The notes below the pieces were generated by a model. The model was not told the origin of the DNA, did not search any database, and worked only from the letters and a program-made list of their open reading frames with translations. Shown piece by piece: positions 55,121 through 64,000 of a stretch of DNA of 64,000 nucleotides. The position numbers were made by a program, and so were the translations under genes. Position 1 is the stretch's first letter, and every line of letters begins with the position of its first letter. Source of the stretch: Sphingobacterium sp. UBA7855. Its GTDB lineage: Bacteria; Bacteroidota; Bacteroidia; Sphingobacteriales; Sphingobacteriaceae. The DNA lies in the NCBI GenBank assembly GCA_002500745.1, contig DLST01000018.1, positions 93,000 through 156,999 of the forward strand. Direction: 5' to 3'.

Positions 55121-56005
55121 TTATTTTTCAAACATCATCTCAATCAGAATATTCCAATTGGCCTTCTTGACATCATCTTTCGCCAATTCGCTGAGTTGCC
55201 AGATGCGAATATAATTATACTTGACAACTTTATCCTTCTGTCTCACCGTTGCCGTGCCTTTTGTATAGGCGAAATCCCCGCTGTAAGAACGTTTTACTTC
55301 TTCGGGAATGGTTTCTATTGTCATTCGTTGCTTTTTGAGATAGGCCATCATATTCGCCTTCCCTTCCATCGGACTGGTCCAGGGAAACAAAAACCGGACA
55401 TCTTCACTTAAAAATTCCTTATATGCAGTTTGGTTATCGGCTTTCAATACTGTCGACATTAACTTGTCTGTTTCTAAAACAATATCTTCCCGCTGATTTA
55501 AGCGTACTTTAGAACGATGTTTCAAATACCATGAATCGGTAGGTTCGATATATTCTAAATCAAATTCACCGTCGTTCCCATTGTTTTCCACCTCGGCACG
55601 AATATCGACCAGCCACTTGCCCTTCTTATTCCGCTTCCATACCGTGAGGTATTCTCCGTGTCGCAATCGCGCACCTACCTTCTGAAAATCCATAGACCCC
55701 GAAGTCACGCCAAACTCCTGACTCTTCGCAATCAGCGCAAACGTAGGTTGCCAGTTTAAGACATCCGGAATATTTGGTCTATTATTCAGGTAATTATAAG
55801 CATTTACTGCCGACGGAACATAAAACGTAGACTCTTTATCAATAATGGAAAGAAACGCCTGGTGCGGTGTAGATGCTTTAGCTAATGCTGCTGCATCCTT
55901 ATCTGCCTGCAGTAGGCTGCCAACTTTCTCGGGTATCTGCGCATATAGTGTTGTACCCAAAACACTCATCACTGTAACAACAGATAACCTATTCCAAAAA
56001 TTCAT
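55121..56005 (-). CDS. Secreted protein with two NTF2-like domains
   Basis: A 294-residue exported protein (signal peptide MNFWNRLSVVTVMSVLGTTLYAQ). Two SnoaL/DUF4440-like cone folds are suggested: LAKASTPHQAFLSIIDKEST with GEYLTVWKRNKKGKWLVDIR, and LETDKLMSTVLKADNQTAYKEF with RQKDKVVKYNYIRIWQ. The substrate is unknown. The ATG at 56005 is preferred to a TTG 6 nt upstream. It lies 43 bp after cysS in the same direction. Confidence 0.7.
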   Translation of the reverse strand: MNFWNRLSVVTVMSVLGTTLYAQIPEKVGSLLQADKDAAALAKASTPHQAFLSIIDKESTFYVPSAVNAYNYLNNRPNIPDVLNWQPTFALIAKSQEFGVTSGSMDFQKVGARLRHGEYLTVWKRNKKGKWLVDIRAEVENNGNDGEFDLEYIEPTDSWYLKHRSKVRLNQREDIVLETDKLMSTVLKADNQTAYKEFLSEDVRFLFPWTSPMEGKANMMAYLKKQRMTIETIPEEVKRSYSGDFAYTKGTATVRQKDKVVKYNYIRIWQLSELAKDDVKKANWNILIEMMFEK

Positions 56006-56048
56006 ACGCAAAATGATTTCCTCTTTTATAAATTCGATTTCTTCTCTA

Positions 56049-57515
56049 TCAAATCTTATTCCAAAGTGTTCCTTCTTTACTATCTTTCAATTGAATTCCA
56101 ATAGTAGTAAGCTCATCACGAATACGATCTGAGGTAACGAAGTCTTTATTTGCTTTTGCTTCATTACGTAGCTTAATAACCAGATTCATAACATCGTCAA
56201 TATCATCTGATACGGATGTCTGATCGTTTCTAAGCCCCAGGATATCCTCGACAAACTCTCTCATGAATACTTTCAGGTTTTCCAATCCTTCTGCCGAAAC
56301 CTTTGCCTTACCATCATAAATTGAATTGATGATCCGTACAATTTCAAACAATTCGGCAATGAGCACAGGGCTATTAAAATCGTCATCCATAGCGGCGTAA
56401 CACTTGCAGCGGATTTCAGCTAAATTGAATGAATCAGCACCTTTCGACACCTTCAATTTATCTAACAAGCTTATGGCAGTCATTAGGCGTTTATAGCCCT
56501 TGTCAGCCGCATCCAGTGCCTCATTGGAGAAATCCAAGGTACTTCTATAATGCGCCTGTAGCATAAAAAAGCGTACAGCCATTGGCGAATATCCTCTATT
56601 CAGTAAGGGATGATTTCCTGTAAACAACTCACCTGGCAAGAAACCATTTCCAGCAGATTTAGACATACGGGCGCCGTTTACAGTCAGCATATTGGTATGC
56701 ATCCAGTACTTTGCCGGACTCGTATGGTTACAGGCTTCAGACTGTGCAATTTCATTGGTATGGTGTGTAGCAGCCAAATCCATTCCACCACCATGAATAT
56801 CAAATTGATCGCCGAGGTACTTTCTGCTCATAGCTGAACATTCGATATGCCAGCCCGGAAAGCCAACGCTCCAGGGAGCAGGCCAACGCATGATCGTTTC
56901 GGGCTTTGCTTTGATCCACAAGGCAAAATCCAAACGTCCCTTTTTCTCATCCTGACCACTCAATTCACGGGTGTTATTGAGCATATCCTCTAATTTACGA
57001 TTGGTCAATATCGTATAATCATACGTTTCAACGTATTTCTCAACATCAAAATATACGGTACCATTCCGCTCGTAAGCATAACCATTTTCCATAATCTGCT
57101 CGATCATTTCGATCTGCTCGCAAATATGCCCTGTCGCCGTAGGCTCAATACTTGGCGGCAAGGTATTGAAAAGACGCAATACGTCGTGAAAACCTATGGT
57201 ATACTTTTGTACAATTTCCATAGGCTCCAACTGTTCCAATTTTGCTTTTTTTGCAAACTTGTCGTCTCCCTCATCACGATCGCCTTCCAAATGTCCTGCA
57301 TCCGTAATATTGCGCACATAACGCACTTTATAACCAAGATGACGCAAGTATCTAAAAATCAAATCAAAAGAAACGAACGTACGACAATTACCCAAATGTA
57401 CATCACTGTATACAGTAGGGCCACAGACGTACATACCAACGAGATTGGTATGAATGGGTTCGAATTTTTCTTTTGTTCGCGAAAGGGTATTGTATAAAAC
57501 GAGATTATGGTCCAT
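56049..57515 (-). CDS. cysS: Cysteinyl-tRNA synthetase
   Basis: A 488-residue class I synthetase charging tRNA-Cys. The zinc cysteine C31 lies in MYVCGPTVYSDVHLGN, whose HLGN (40-43) is the HIGH motif. Other signatures are WHIECSAMS, HGGGMDL and RMSKSAGNG, the KMSKS equivalent. Normal length and complete. It starts 20 bp downstream of der, so der-cysS-NTF2 probably form a leftward operon. Confidence 0.95.
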   Translation of the reverse strand: MDHNLVLYNTLSRTKEKFEPIHTNLVGMYVCGPTVYSDVHLGNCRTFVSFDLIFRYLRHLGYKVRYVRNITDAGHLEGDRDEGDDKFAKKAKLEQLEPMEIVQKYTIGFHDVLRLFNTLPPSIEPTATGHICEQIEMIEQIMENGYAYERNGTVYFDVEKYVETYDYTILTNRKLEDMLNNTRELSGQDEKKGRLDFALWIKAKPETIMRWPAPWSVGFPGWHIECSAMSRKYLGDQFDIHGGGMDLAATHHTNEIAQSEACNHTSPAKYWMHTNMLTVNGARMSKSAGNGFLPGELFTGNHPLLNRGYSPMAVRFFMLQAHYRSTLDFSNEALDAADKGYKRLMTAISLLDKLKVSKGADSFNLAEIRCKCYAAMDDDFNSPVLIAELFEIVRIINSIYDGKAKVSAEGLENLKVFMREFVEDILGLRNDQTSVSDDIDDVMNLVIKLRNEAKANKDFVTSDRIRDELTTIGIQLKDSKEGTLWNKI

Positions 57516-57535
57516 GTTTAATCGCTGCTTGAAAG

Positions 57536-58837
57536 CTATTTTTGTCTAAAATATATTTGAATTGGCACACCAGTAAAGTCAAAATTATCACGTAATTTAT
57601 TCTCTATAAAGCGTTTATATGGATCTTTGATGTATTGTGGCAAATTACAGAAGAACGCAAACATGGGTGTTCTTCCTGGCAATTGTGTTACATATTTAAT
57701 TTTGATGTATTTACCTTTTAAGGATGGTGGTGGATAGTTTTCAATAATATCCAGCATCACTTCATTCAACTTGGACGTTGGGATTTTCTTTGTTTTGTTA
57801 GCATATACCTTATCAGCAACCTCCAACACCTTAAGAACACGTTGTTTTTCGGTTACGGAAGTGAAGATAATAGGCACATCAGTAAAAGGCGCTATTTTTT
57901 CTTTGATGCGATCTTCGAACGCCTTCATGGTCTTATTATCTTTTTCGATCAGATCCCATTTGTTGACAACGATCACGATGCCTTTACGGTTTTTCTCTGC
58001 CAAGTTGAAAATATTAACGTCCTGCGCTTCTAATCCATCTTGAGCATCGAGCATTAAAATCGTCACATCAGAATCTTCCAACGCTTTAATGGTGCGCATA
58101 ACCGAATAAAACTCGATATCTTCATTCACTTTGGACTTACGGCGAAGACCTGCGGTATCAATCAATAAAAAGTTGTGGCCATATTGATTGTAATGAATAC
58201 GGATTGAGTCACGTGTTGTCCCTGCCATTGGCGTTACAATATTGCGATCTTTGCCGATCAAGGCATTTGTCAAAGAGGATTTACCCACATTCGGGCGGCC
58301 CACGATGGTATATTTTGGTAAGGCTTCTTCTTCTTCCTCTTCCACTTCAAAATGAGAGACAACAGCATCTAACAGTTCTCCTGTACCTGATCCTGTAGCC
58401 GACGAAATATTGAATACCTCTCCTAACCCAAAGGCATAAAACTCAGCCGATTCATGGTGCAATTTAGCATGATCGACTTTATTGGCAACGACATATACAG
58501 GTTTGGAACTTCTTCTCAGAATATCAGCGATTTCGTCATCCAAATCCGTAATGCCGGTAGTGACATCCACCATGAATATAACGACCGATGCTTCTTCAAT
58601 AGCGATATAGACCTGGTCACGGATTGCCTCTTCAAAGACATCATCCGAACCATGTACAAAACCACCTGTATCAATAACTGTAAATTTCTTTCCGATCCAC
58701 TCGGCTGTTTCATAATGACGGTCGCGCGTCACCCCGCTAAAGTCATCGACAATCGCTTTTCTACTTTCTGTAAGACGATTGAATAAGGTAGATTTACCAA
58801 CGTTTGGACGACCAACAATTGCAACAATATTTGCCAT
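57536..58837 (-). CDS. der: Ribosome-associated GTPase Der (EngA)
   Basis: A 433-residue double-Era GTPase needed for 50S subunit assembly. It has two G domains with GRPNVGKS at 9-16 and 180-187, DTGG at 56-59 and NKWDL in the second G domain, and a C-terminal KH-like domain ([20 protein letters not shown]). An acidic linker of glutamates (about 164-171) separates the G domains. The longer frame upstream adds 14 non-homologous residues; the start at 58837 gives the family N-terminus [11 protein letters not shown]. Confidence 0.96.
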   Translation of the reverse strand: MANIVAIVGRPNVGKSTLFNRLTESRKAIVDDFSGVTRDRHYETAEWIGKKFTVIDTGGFVHGSDDVFEEAIRDQVYIAIEEASVVIFMVDVTTGITDLDDEIADILRRSSKPVYVVANKVDHAKLHHESAEFYAFGLGEVFNISSATGSGTGELLDAVVSHFEVEEEEEEALPKYTIVGRPNVGKSSLTNALIGKDRNIVTPMAGTTRDSIRIHYNQYGHNFLLIDTAGLRRKSKVNEDIEFYSVMRTIKALEDSDVTILMLDAQDGLEAQDVNIFNLAEKNRKGIVIVVNKWDLIEKDNKTMKAFEDRIKEKIAPFTDVPIIFTSVTEKQRVLKVLEVADKVYANKTKKIPTSKLNEVMLDIIENYPPPSLKGKYIKIKYVTQLPGRTPMFAFFCNLPQYIKDPYKRFIENKLRDNFDFTGVPIQIYFRQK

Positions 58838-58907
58838 ATTTATTTTATTTGATCCACCCACTATCACAGCAGATGGCACTTTTATGCTAAAAATATACTT
58901 AAGCGAA

Positions 58908-58915
58908 CAAAGATA
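58908..58915 (-). promoter_or_regulatory. -7 promoter box for der
   Basis: On the minus strand TATCTTTG matches TAnnTTTG. The transcript would start near 58901-58904, giving a leader of about 65 nt to the der ATG at 58837. No -33 TTG is evident. Confidence 0.4.
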
Positions 58916-58935
58916 CGGATTCGAAAGGGATTATG

Positions 58936-58995
58936 CAGGATAAAACAAAAAAAGCATTACTCGTTAGGGAGTAATGCTTGTTTTGTTTTATCCTG
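58936..58995 (-). terminator. Long terminator of the third SusCD operon
   Basis: A 27-bp inverted repeat with one mismatch (58936-58962 / 58969-58995), 6-nt loop GTTAGG. On the minus strand the core stem GAGTAATGC is followed by seven T. It lies 10 bp beyond the susD stop and upstream of the der promoter. Confidence 0.88.
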
Positions 58996-59005
58996 TAAAT
59001 ATACG

Positions 59006-60640
59006 TTATGGATTTTGCTTTAAAACGCCATGTGTCAGTGTAATCTGCTGTTCAGGGATGAAATCAATAATTTCATTGGCTTTTGCATCGACAGTTAAAA
59101 ACGAATTTGAATTAGCGATATGTGTACCCGGATATTTTCTATCTAAGGTATAATCATTTCTAAACACGTCAAATTTCCGGTGTCCTTCCCACGCGAGTTC
59201 AAGTTTTCGCTCAGATAGCACCACATCAAGAGCCGATTTTCCACTAAGATTAGCTGTTGTCCATAATCCAGCAGTTGGAATTCCTGCGCGTTTACGAATA
59301 ACGTTCAAATCGTCTAATGCTTGTTGTGTTCGGCCTATTTTTGCATTCGCTTCTGCGCGAATTAAATATATTTCCGCAAGCCTGGATATCACTGGTGACC
59401 AAAGATGCCCCTGTCCTTCTTGCCCAGAACACTTTAGAATAAAGTATTTAAGATATCCATTACGATCCTCCAACTTTTTATCAATTAAAACCGTCCTTTT
59501 CTTTCCTGCGATCTCAATAAAATATTGGAAAGAACCGGCACCATTAGACTCTTTAATCAGCGTATTTCTGCCTCCGCCTGAAGTGTAAGTAAAATCTGTT
59601 CCCTCTTGTTGAACGACAACACTACTATATTTATAATTATCATCGACATAATAGGCATGTAATTCCTTTTCATTGGCCACAACTGGCTCTACGAAACTAT
59701 AGCGAATATCTTCTGGATATTTACGTACTTCTTCTAAATAAGATCTTGAAGCATACATTTCGCCCCAACCGGCCCCATTAATTGTTGCATACATAGAACC
59801 TATAGTATACCAACCATTGTCTGAATAATCAACATCTTTTAAAAATTTTATCGCAAAAATTGTTTCAGAGTTGTTCTCAGGTGCAGCGGTAGCAATCTCT
59901 GTATATTTGTCTCTGCTTAATAAGGTAAATTTCCCTGAATTAATTACCTTATCAGCATAGCTTATAGCTTTTTCGTTTTCCCCCATAAATAGATACACCC
60001 TTGCCAATAGCGCTTGAGTAGCATACTCACTCGCATATATATTTCCTTTGTATGACTTAAAAAGTGTTTCAGCTTTCAATAAATCAGAAACGATTTGCTG
60101 ATAAACTTCTTTAACGGTATTACGTGGCAAAACCTCAAATGGATCTGCATTCAACTTGAGGGGAACCGCTAAGTTGACCGATGGATTTTGGTTATATGGA
60201 CGTCCAAAAACATTTGTCAAATAAAAATACATCAAACTTCTCAAGTAGAGGTTTTCAGCAATGATTTGATCGTTTTTTTCTGAAGTCCCTACTTCCAGTT
60301 GACCTAAAATATTATTTGTACCTGCAATAATTTTATAAGAATTTTCCCAATAACTATTTACCCGGCTATTATTGACAATACGGTTGTAGTTGTAATTGTA
60401 AAAGAATGCATCGGTCGTAGTACCGCTCAAAGAAACTTCATCAGAAGGATACTCGGTAACACGGTGCCAATTCTCTACCCAGCTTTTTAACGTATGATAA
60501 TTTCCAAGGTTTAACGCATCGATCGCCCCTTCTGTATTTTCTATTGATTCGTCTGTTAAATCAGTAAAAGGTTCCTTATCAAGTGAGCAAGAACTCAAGA
60601 AGAAAAATATAATTGATGAATATAAAAGTTTATTTTTCAT
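59006..60640 (-). CDS. SusD/RagB-family lipoprotein (third pair)
   Basis: A 544-residue outer-membrane nutrient-binding lipoprotein with lipobox FLSSC (C18). Typical parts are TDLTDESIENTEGAIDALNL, ENLYLRSLMYFYLTNVFGRPY, LARVYLFMGENEKAISYADK and the C-terminal LNVIRKRAGIP and RKLELAWEGHRKFDVFRNDY. It pairs with the SusC ending 10 bp upstream. The start at 60640 gives a clean lipoprotein signal; a longer frame overlaps susC. It ends in ITLTHGVLKQNP, unlike the other two SusD proteins, and is not closely paralogous to them. Confidence 0.92.
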   Translation of the reverse strand: MKNKLLYSSIIFFFLSSCSLDKEPFTDLTDESIENTEGAIDALNLGNYHTLKSWVENWHRVTEYPSDEVSLSGTTTDAFFYNYNYNRIVNNSRVNSYWENSYKIIAGTNNILGQLEVGTSEKNDQIIAENLYLRSLMYFYLTNVFGRPYNQNPSVNLAVPLKLNADPFEVLPRNTVKEVYQQIVSDLLKAETLFKSYKGNIYASEYATQALLARVYLFMGENEKAISYADKVINSGKFTLLSRDKYTEIATAAPENNSETIFAIKFLKDVDYSDNGWYTIGSMYATINGAGWGEMYASRSYLEEVRKYPEDIRYSFVEPVVANEKELHAYYVDDNYKYSSVVVQQEGTDFTYTSGGGRNTLIKESNGAGSFQYFIEIAGKKRTVLIDKKLEDRNGYLKYFILKCSGQEGQGHLWSPVISRLAEIYLIRAEANAKIGRTQQALDDLNVIRKRAGIPTAGLWTTANLSGKSALDVVLSERKLELAWEGHRKFDVFRNDYTLDRKYPGTHIANSNSFLTVDAKANEIIDFIPEQQITLTHGVLKQNP

Positions 60641-60650
60641 GTGATTTAGT

Positions 60651-63641
60651 TTAAAATGTGAAATTAACACCGGCTGTTACACGTTTTGGTGAGGGGTATT
60701 GCGATGTCGAATCTCCAAATAAAGCTGCTTCTGGATCAACTCCTGTAAATTTGGTTGACAACCATAGATTATCTGCCGCCACGAAAACGTTGACACTTTT
60801 CAACTTAAGACGCTTCAGCAGTTGCGGGTTAAAATCATAAGCAAGCGTGACATTTCTCAACCTAAAAAATGATGCATCTTCTAAGTATCTCGACGATGTT
60901 TTATTAGAACCGCTATTATTGTTATATGATGCTACCGGATGTGTGGCATTGGTATTTGAAGGGCTCCATCTTGACCATCCATCAGCAAGAATCATTTGGT
61001 TATAGGAAGGATATGCTCCATCCGAGTCAAACAATTCACGCCCTCCATTGTAAGCATAGGCTCCATGGAGATAAGAGAAAGTAGCCGTCAATGAAATTCC
61101 TTTATATAAAAAACTTGTATTGATACCGCCTTGGTACTTTGGTGTAGAAGCACCTACAAATTGCAATGTTGCTCTATTGTAATTGGATGTGGTTGAAATC
61201 TCACCTGTTTCAGCATTGACAACTTCCCACAATGGTGCGCCATTGTTTGCATCTACACCAGACCACTTACGCATATACCATGAATCGATATCTCTTCCTT
61301 CGGAATAGCGCTTGTTACCTGCCGGAACGTCAGTACCATCTTTTAATTGCTTGACCCTATTTCTGTTTGCTGCCCAATTGGCTCCAACATTCCATTGAAG
61401 TGGACTTTCCGGATCTAATACCCGAGCATTAATCGCCAATTCCAAACCTTTATTGTTGATCGAACCAATGTTGTACCAGTAACCGTCCCACCCCGCTGTG
61501 GCCGGGAATTTTACGTAAGAAAGTAAACCATCTGTGTTTTTATTATACGCATCGACAGTTAAATCGATTCGGTTGAAAAAACCCAACTCCAAACCTAAAT
61601 TCACATCTCTCGATTTCTCCCAGCTTACATTTCTATTATTGTATTGATTTGGAATAGCAGCAGGCTCCCCGTTATACTGTCCATTTAAGCCATACAGCGA
61701 ATAGGATGCGTAGAGCGATGTTGGCGTATTACCGACTTCTCCATAGGAAACCCTCAGTCTCGCCAAATTGATCATATCGATATGAAAGAAATCTTCCTTG
61801 TTGATATTCCATGCCCCACTCACAGCAAAGAATCCTCCATAACGATTATTTGCACCAAATCGTGAAGCACCATCTAAACGATAAGAACCTTGGAAATTAT
61901 AACGTTCATCATATTTGAAATTAACCTGAACAAGACCGGACTGAAAGGCGTAATCATTTTTTGTACCAGACTGTGACAAAAAATTAGCCGCATTATCAAC
62001 AATTGTCGACCCAGCTGAAATACCTTTTCCAGCGGCCCCCACACTTGTATAAACATAATCAGAATATTCGTATGCAGCGAGTGCCGAAACTTCGTGTTTA
62101 CCAAAGTTCTCCTTGTACTTCAACATCTGATTAAAAAATCGTGTGATACGTTTATCAGAAAACTGAGACACTGAACCTTTATTTTCCAATCCTGAATTTG
62201 ATTTTGGATCCGTATATGACATTGTAGTTTGATTATAATAAGTCAAACTATTCATAGATTCAAATGTAAATTTATCCGATATTCTCATTGAAAAGTCCAA
62301 ATTCGACTGCACATCAAACGTTTGCCCTTCTCCATAGTTGTACTGTAAGTCATACAGATAATTATTATTATCTCTACCGTACCAGCCTACATTGTCTAGT
62401 TTTGTATTTTTTAAAGAACCATCTGCATAAAATGGTGTATCCCAAGGCATATTGAGGTACATGTCATATATAGAATGCTGGCGATCTTTATAACTGGTGT
62501 AAGATGCGTTTAACTTAGGTTTAAAAGTTAAATTTTTTGTCAGATTATGTTCAATATTTAATCTACCTGTAAGTCTATTATAATCATATCCTTTTACAGA
62601 GCCTTTTTCGTCATAATAATTGCCGCTCGCATAAATTGACGTCTCTTCTGTTTTCCCTAAATAGTTGGCACTAAAATCATTGATAGCTCCATTTTGCGTT
62701 CCATTAGCCAGCCAGTTAAAATCCGTATTTAAAACGTCTGAAGTTATATTATTGGGTATTGCACTTTGATTGTTAAATGATTGATATAAATCCCACATCT
62801 GCTGCGAATTCATTACCTCAAATTTACCAGGATTGAATTTCGATACTCCAGAAGATAAGTTGACGGCAAAAAGATGCTCACCAGGTTTTAAGGCTCTTTT
62901 CGTTGTCACAACAATTACACCGCTAGCACCTCGAGATCCATACTGCGTAGTGGCAGCTGCATCTTTCAGTACGGATACTGACTCAATATCATTTGGATTG
63001 ATATTTGGTGTTCCATGCATAATAACGCCATCTACCACCCATAATGGACTGATATTGGAATTTATTGAATTCCTTCCCCGAATACGGATATTGGCGTTGG
63101 CACCGGGCCTACCTGAACCGGCAACGACATCGACACCAGCAATCTTACTCTGCAATAAATTCGAAACGTTAGGAGACTTGACATCCTTTAATGTTTTTTG
63201 ATCGATTGAAACAACAGATGCCGAAACCTCTGTTTTCTTTTGACGCGAATAACCTGTAACGACAACTTCTTCCAGCGCTTTGTCATTAGACTCCAGATTA
63301 ATATTGACAACTGGTCCTGTCACTATCACTTCTTGTGCTTTATAACCGACACTCGTGATGACCAATACGTCACCATTGTTGGCATCTATTGCAAATCGTC
63401 CATCGGCTCCCGCAGACGTTGATTTAGAACTCCCTTTAACGCTGATGGTGGCACCAGCCAATGGGCCGTCCGTAGACTGCACTTTTCCATTCACTTTTTG
63501 TTGATAAACAGCGCCATGCAGCAATATATTATCGCCCGCAACTGTAAGATCATTAGCATTTGCCAAGTTGTGCGAACTTGTTAGGAGTAAAGCTATTGAT
63601 AACAGACTCAACTTGTGATTTTCAAGAATCTTTGAAATCAT
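60651..63641 (-). CDS. SusC/RagA TonB-dependent transporter without STN (third pair)
   Basis: A 996-residue outer-membrane transporter: signal peptide (LSLLSIALLLTSSHNLANA), carboxypeptidase-regulatory-like domain (VNGKVQSTDGPLAGATISV), plug (EEVVVTGYSRQKKTEVSA, IRGRNSINSNISPLWVVDG, YGSRGASGVIVVTTKRA) and barrel ending RVTAGVNFTF. It is about 220 residues shorter than the other two because the STN domain is missing, consistent with no adjacent sigma/FecR genes. Regulation must come from elsewhere; upstream genes lie beyond the window. Confidence 0.92.
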   Translation of the reverse strand: MISKILENHKLSLLSIALLLTSSHNLANANDLTVAGDNILLHGAVYQQKVNGKVQSTDGPLAGATISVKGSSKSTSAGADGRFAIDANNGDVLVITSVGYKAQEVIVTGPVVNINLESNDKALEEVVVTGYSRQKKTEVSASVVSIDQKTLKDVKSPNVSNLLQSKIAGVDVVAGSGRPGANANIRIRGRNSINSNISPLWVVDGVIMHGTPNINPNDIESVSVLKDAAATTQYGSRGASGVIVVTTKRALKPGEHLFAVNLSSGVSKFNPGKFEVMNSQQMWDLYQSFNNQSAIPNNITSDVLNTDFNWLANGTQNGAINDFSANYLGKTEETSIYASGNYYDEKGSVKGYDYNRLTGRLNIEHNLTKNLTFKPKLNASYTSYKDRQHSIYDMYLNMPWDTPFYADGSLKNTKLDNVGWYGRDNNNYLYDLQYNYGEGQTFDVQSNLDFSMRISDKFTFESMNSLTYYNQTTMSYTDPKSNSGLENKGSVSQFSDKRITRFFNQMLKYKENFGKHEVSALAAYEYSDYVYTSVGAAGKGISAGSTIVDNAANFLSQSGTKNDYAFQSGLVQVNFKYDERYNFQGSYRLDGASRFGANNRYGGFFAVSGAWNINKEDFFHIDMINLARLRVSYGEVGNTPTSLYASYSLYGLNGQYNGEPAAIPNQYNNRNVSWEKSRDVNLGLELGFFNRIDLTVDAYNKNTDGLLSYVKFPATAGWDGYWYNIGSINNKGLELAINARVLDPESPLQWNVGANWAANRNRVKQLKDGTDVPAGNKRYSEGRDIDSWYMRKWSGVDANNGAPLWEVVNAETGEISTTSNYNRATLQFVGASTPKYQGGINTSFLYKGISLTATFSYLHGAYAYNGGRELFDSDGAYPSYNQMILADGWSRWSPSNTNATHPVASYNNNSGSNKTSSRYLEDASFFRLRNVTLAYDFNPQLLKRLKLKSVNVFVAADNLWLSTKFTGVDPEAALFGDSTSQYPSPKRVTAGVNFTF

Positions 63642-63696
63642 AATATTTTATAGTTAGTTTAAAAATTGATTAGCTTACTAATCAAAATTTAGGTAC

Positions 63697-63849
63697 ATGA
63701 TTGCTAAAACTAAAGGAAGATGGCAGGATATCAAAATTTACAAACAACGAAATCGATTGCGCCAATTAGACAAACGATTGCATAAACACGCATTATACAA
63801 CCTATCACACATGCACGGAGGAGAAGCATACAGCTGTATCAAAAATTGA
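63697..63849 (+). CDS. Doubtful 50-residue basic ORF
   Basis: ATG 63697 to TGA 63849 encodes a strongly basic peptide containing IKIYKQRNRLRQLDKRLHK. It lies divergent from the third susC in otherwise empty DNA. No promoter or ribosome-binding signal stands out, and a 50-codon frame can occur by chance, so it is listed only as a possibility. Confidence 0.2.
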   Translation: MIAKTKGRWQDIKIYKQRNRLRQLDKRLHKHALYNLSHMHGGEAYSCIKN

Positions 63850-63923
63850 TCTTTAAATAAATGATGACAACCAAACAATGGGAAAAGATGAAAGTAAAGT
63901 GCGGCAATTTTGGAAGATATACC

Positions 63924-63950
63924 ATGCGCTACAATAGATTAGTAGCGCAT
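63924..63950. repeat. Perfect 9-bp inverted repeat near the right edge
   Basis: ATGCGCTAC (63924-63932) and GTAGCGCAT (63942-63950) with a 9-nt loop, directly next to the A-tract of the edge terminator. Confidence 0.6.
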
Positions 63951-63979
63951 AAAAAAAGCCAAGATATTCGTCTCAGCTT
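63951..63979 (-). terminator. Leftward terminator at the right edge
   Basis: On the minus strand a 9-bp stem (AAGCTGAGA / TCTTGGCTT, with two wobble pairs in RNA, 63956-63979) is followed by a seven-T run. It would end a leftward transcript from beyond the window. Confidence 0.65.
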
Positions 63980-63984
63980 TTTCG

Positions 63985-64000
63985 TTTAGTAGCGGGGACC
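63985..64000 (-). tRNA. Possible 3' end of a leftward tRNA gene, cut by the window
   Basis: The last 16 bases read on the minus strand as GGTCCCCGCTACTAAA, the form of a T-stem end plus 3' acceptor strand, with a terminator 6 bp downstream. Only the end is visible, so identity cannot be given. Confidence 0.3.

Larger units (their letters stand above)
63642..64000. other. Spacer upstream of the third susC
   Basis: AT-rich leader region. It holds an 8-bp inverted repeat TTGATTAG/CTAATCAA (63666-63685), a direct repeat ATCAAAATTTA at 63681 and 63729, a weak 50-codon plus-strand frame, and at the right edge two hairpins and a tRNA-like end. Confidence 0.5.

Noticed and set aside
1..64000. CRISPR arrays, phage genes, insertion sequences, rRNA
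   Set aside because: No regularly spaced repeats, cas-like, transposase-like or rRNA sequences were seen on reading either strand.
63642..64000. A third DonS-like antisense RNA upstream of the third susC
   Set aside because: Neither the conserved hairpin arms nor the TTTG-N19-TACATTTA pattern is present, consistent with the lack of STN domain and sigma/FecR genes.

Overview
The window looks like chromosomal DNA of a Bacteroidota bacterium, most likely Sphingobacteriaceae (Sphingobacterium-like). The grounds are three SusC/SusD pairs, two ECF-sigma/FecR pairs, AT-rich spacers with TAnnTTTG-type -7 promoter boxes, and a housekeeping set typical of the phylum (RecJ, LptB, GH3-family adenylase, MiaA, PdxA, RsmA, Der, SurA-like foldase). 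No phage, transposase, CRISPR array, rRNA or complete tRNA was seen.

Layout. Positions 1-7,300: prenyl synthase, then glycosyltransferase with a MIP18/DUF59 protein, a KhtTU-type K+/H+ antiporter pair, a metallo-beta-lactamase-fold hydrolase and RecJ. Positions 7,285-11,319: LptB, a GH3 acyl-adenylase, a 0.7 kb spacer with strong palindromes and small leftward frames, and IlvE. Positions 11,463-15,608: leftward miaA, an acidic-tailed pRiA4b ORF-3-like protein, CCA-adding enzyme and pdxA. Positions 15,770-18,724: rsmA, FAD monooxygenase and a D-2-hydroxyacid dehydrogenase. Positions 18,820-25,445: UbiA-like membrane protein, acetyl-CoA synthetase and three secreted proteins. In that stretch, two related 35-bp DnaA-box-like palindromes lie about 1.2 kb apart.

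Positions 25,756-45,953 hold two tandem paralogous loci, both leftward, each in the order ECF sigma, FecR anti-sigma, SusC with an STN signalling domain, SusD, zinc-metallopeptidase lipoprotein, DUF4302 lipoprotein. Two small membrane-protein genes separate them. In both, the FecR-SusC spacer carries on the opposite strand a promoter-like sequence over the susC start and a U-tailed hairpin about 100 nt further on. The hairpin pairs fully only in the + strand RNA, and the two copies differ by changes that keep + strand pairing. I read this as two cis-antisense small RNAs of the DonS type, and it is the most interesting signal in the window.

Positions 46,379-52,124 encode a complete seven-gene Mrp Na+/H+ antiporter operon (mrpA-G). 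It is followed by a lactonase-family beta-propeller, a SurA-like foldase, an NTF2-like secreted protein, cysS and der. From 59,006 to 63,641 is a third SusC/SusD pair without STN domain or adjacent sigma/anti-sigma genes. The window ends in a leftward terminator and what may be the 3' end of a tRNA gene.

Starts were moved from an upstream TTG to an ATG where the family N-terminus or a signal peptide supports it (glycosyltransferase, recJ, CCA enzyme, TonB-domain protein, NTF2-like protein), and der, the second peptidase and the third SusD were shortened likewise.
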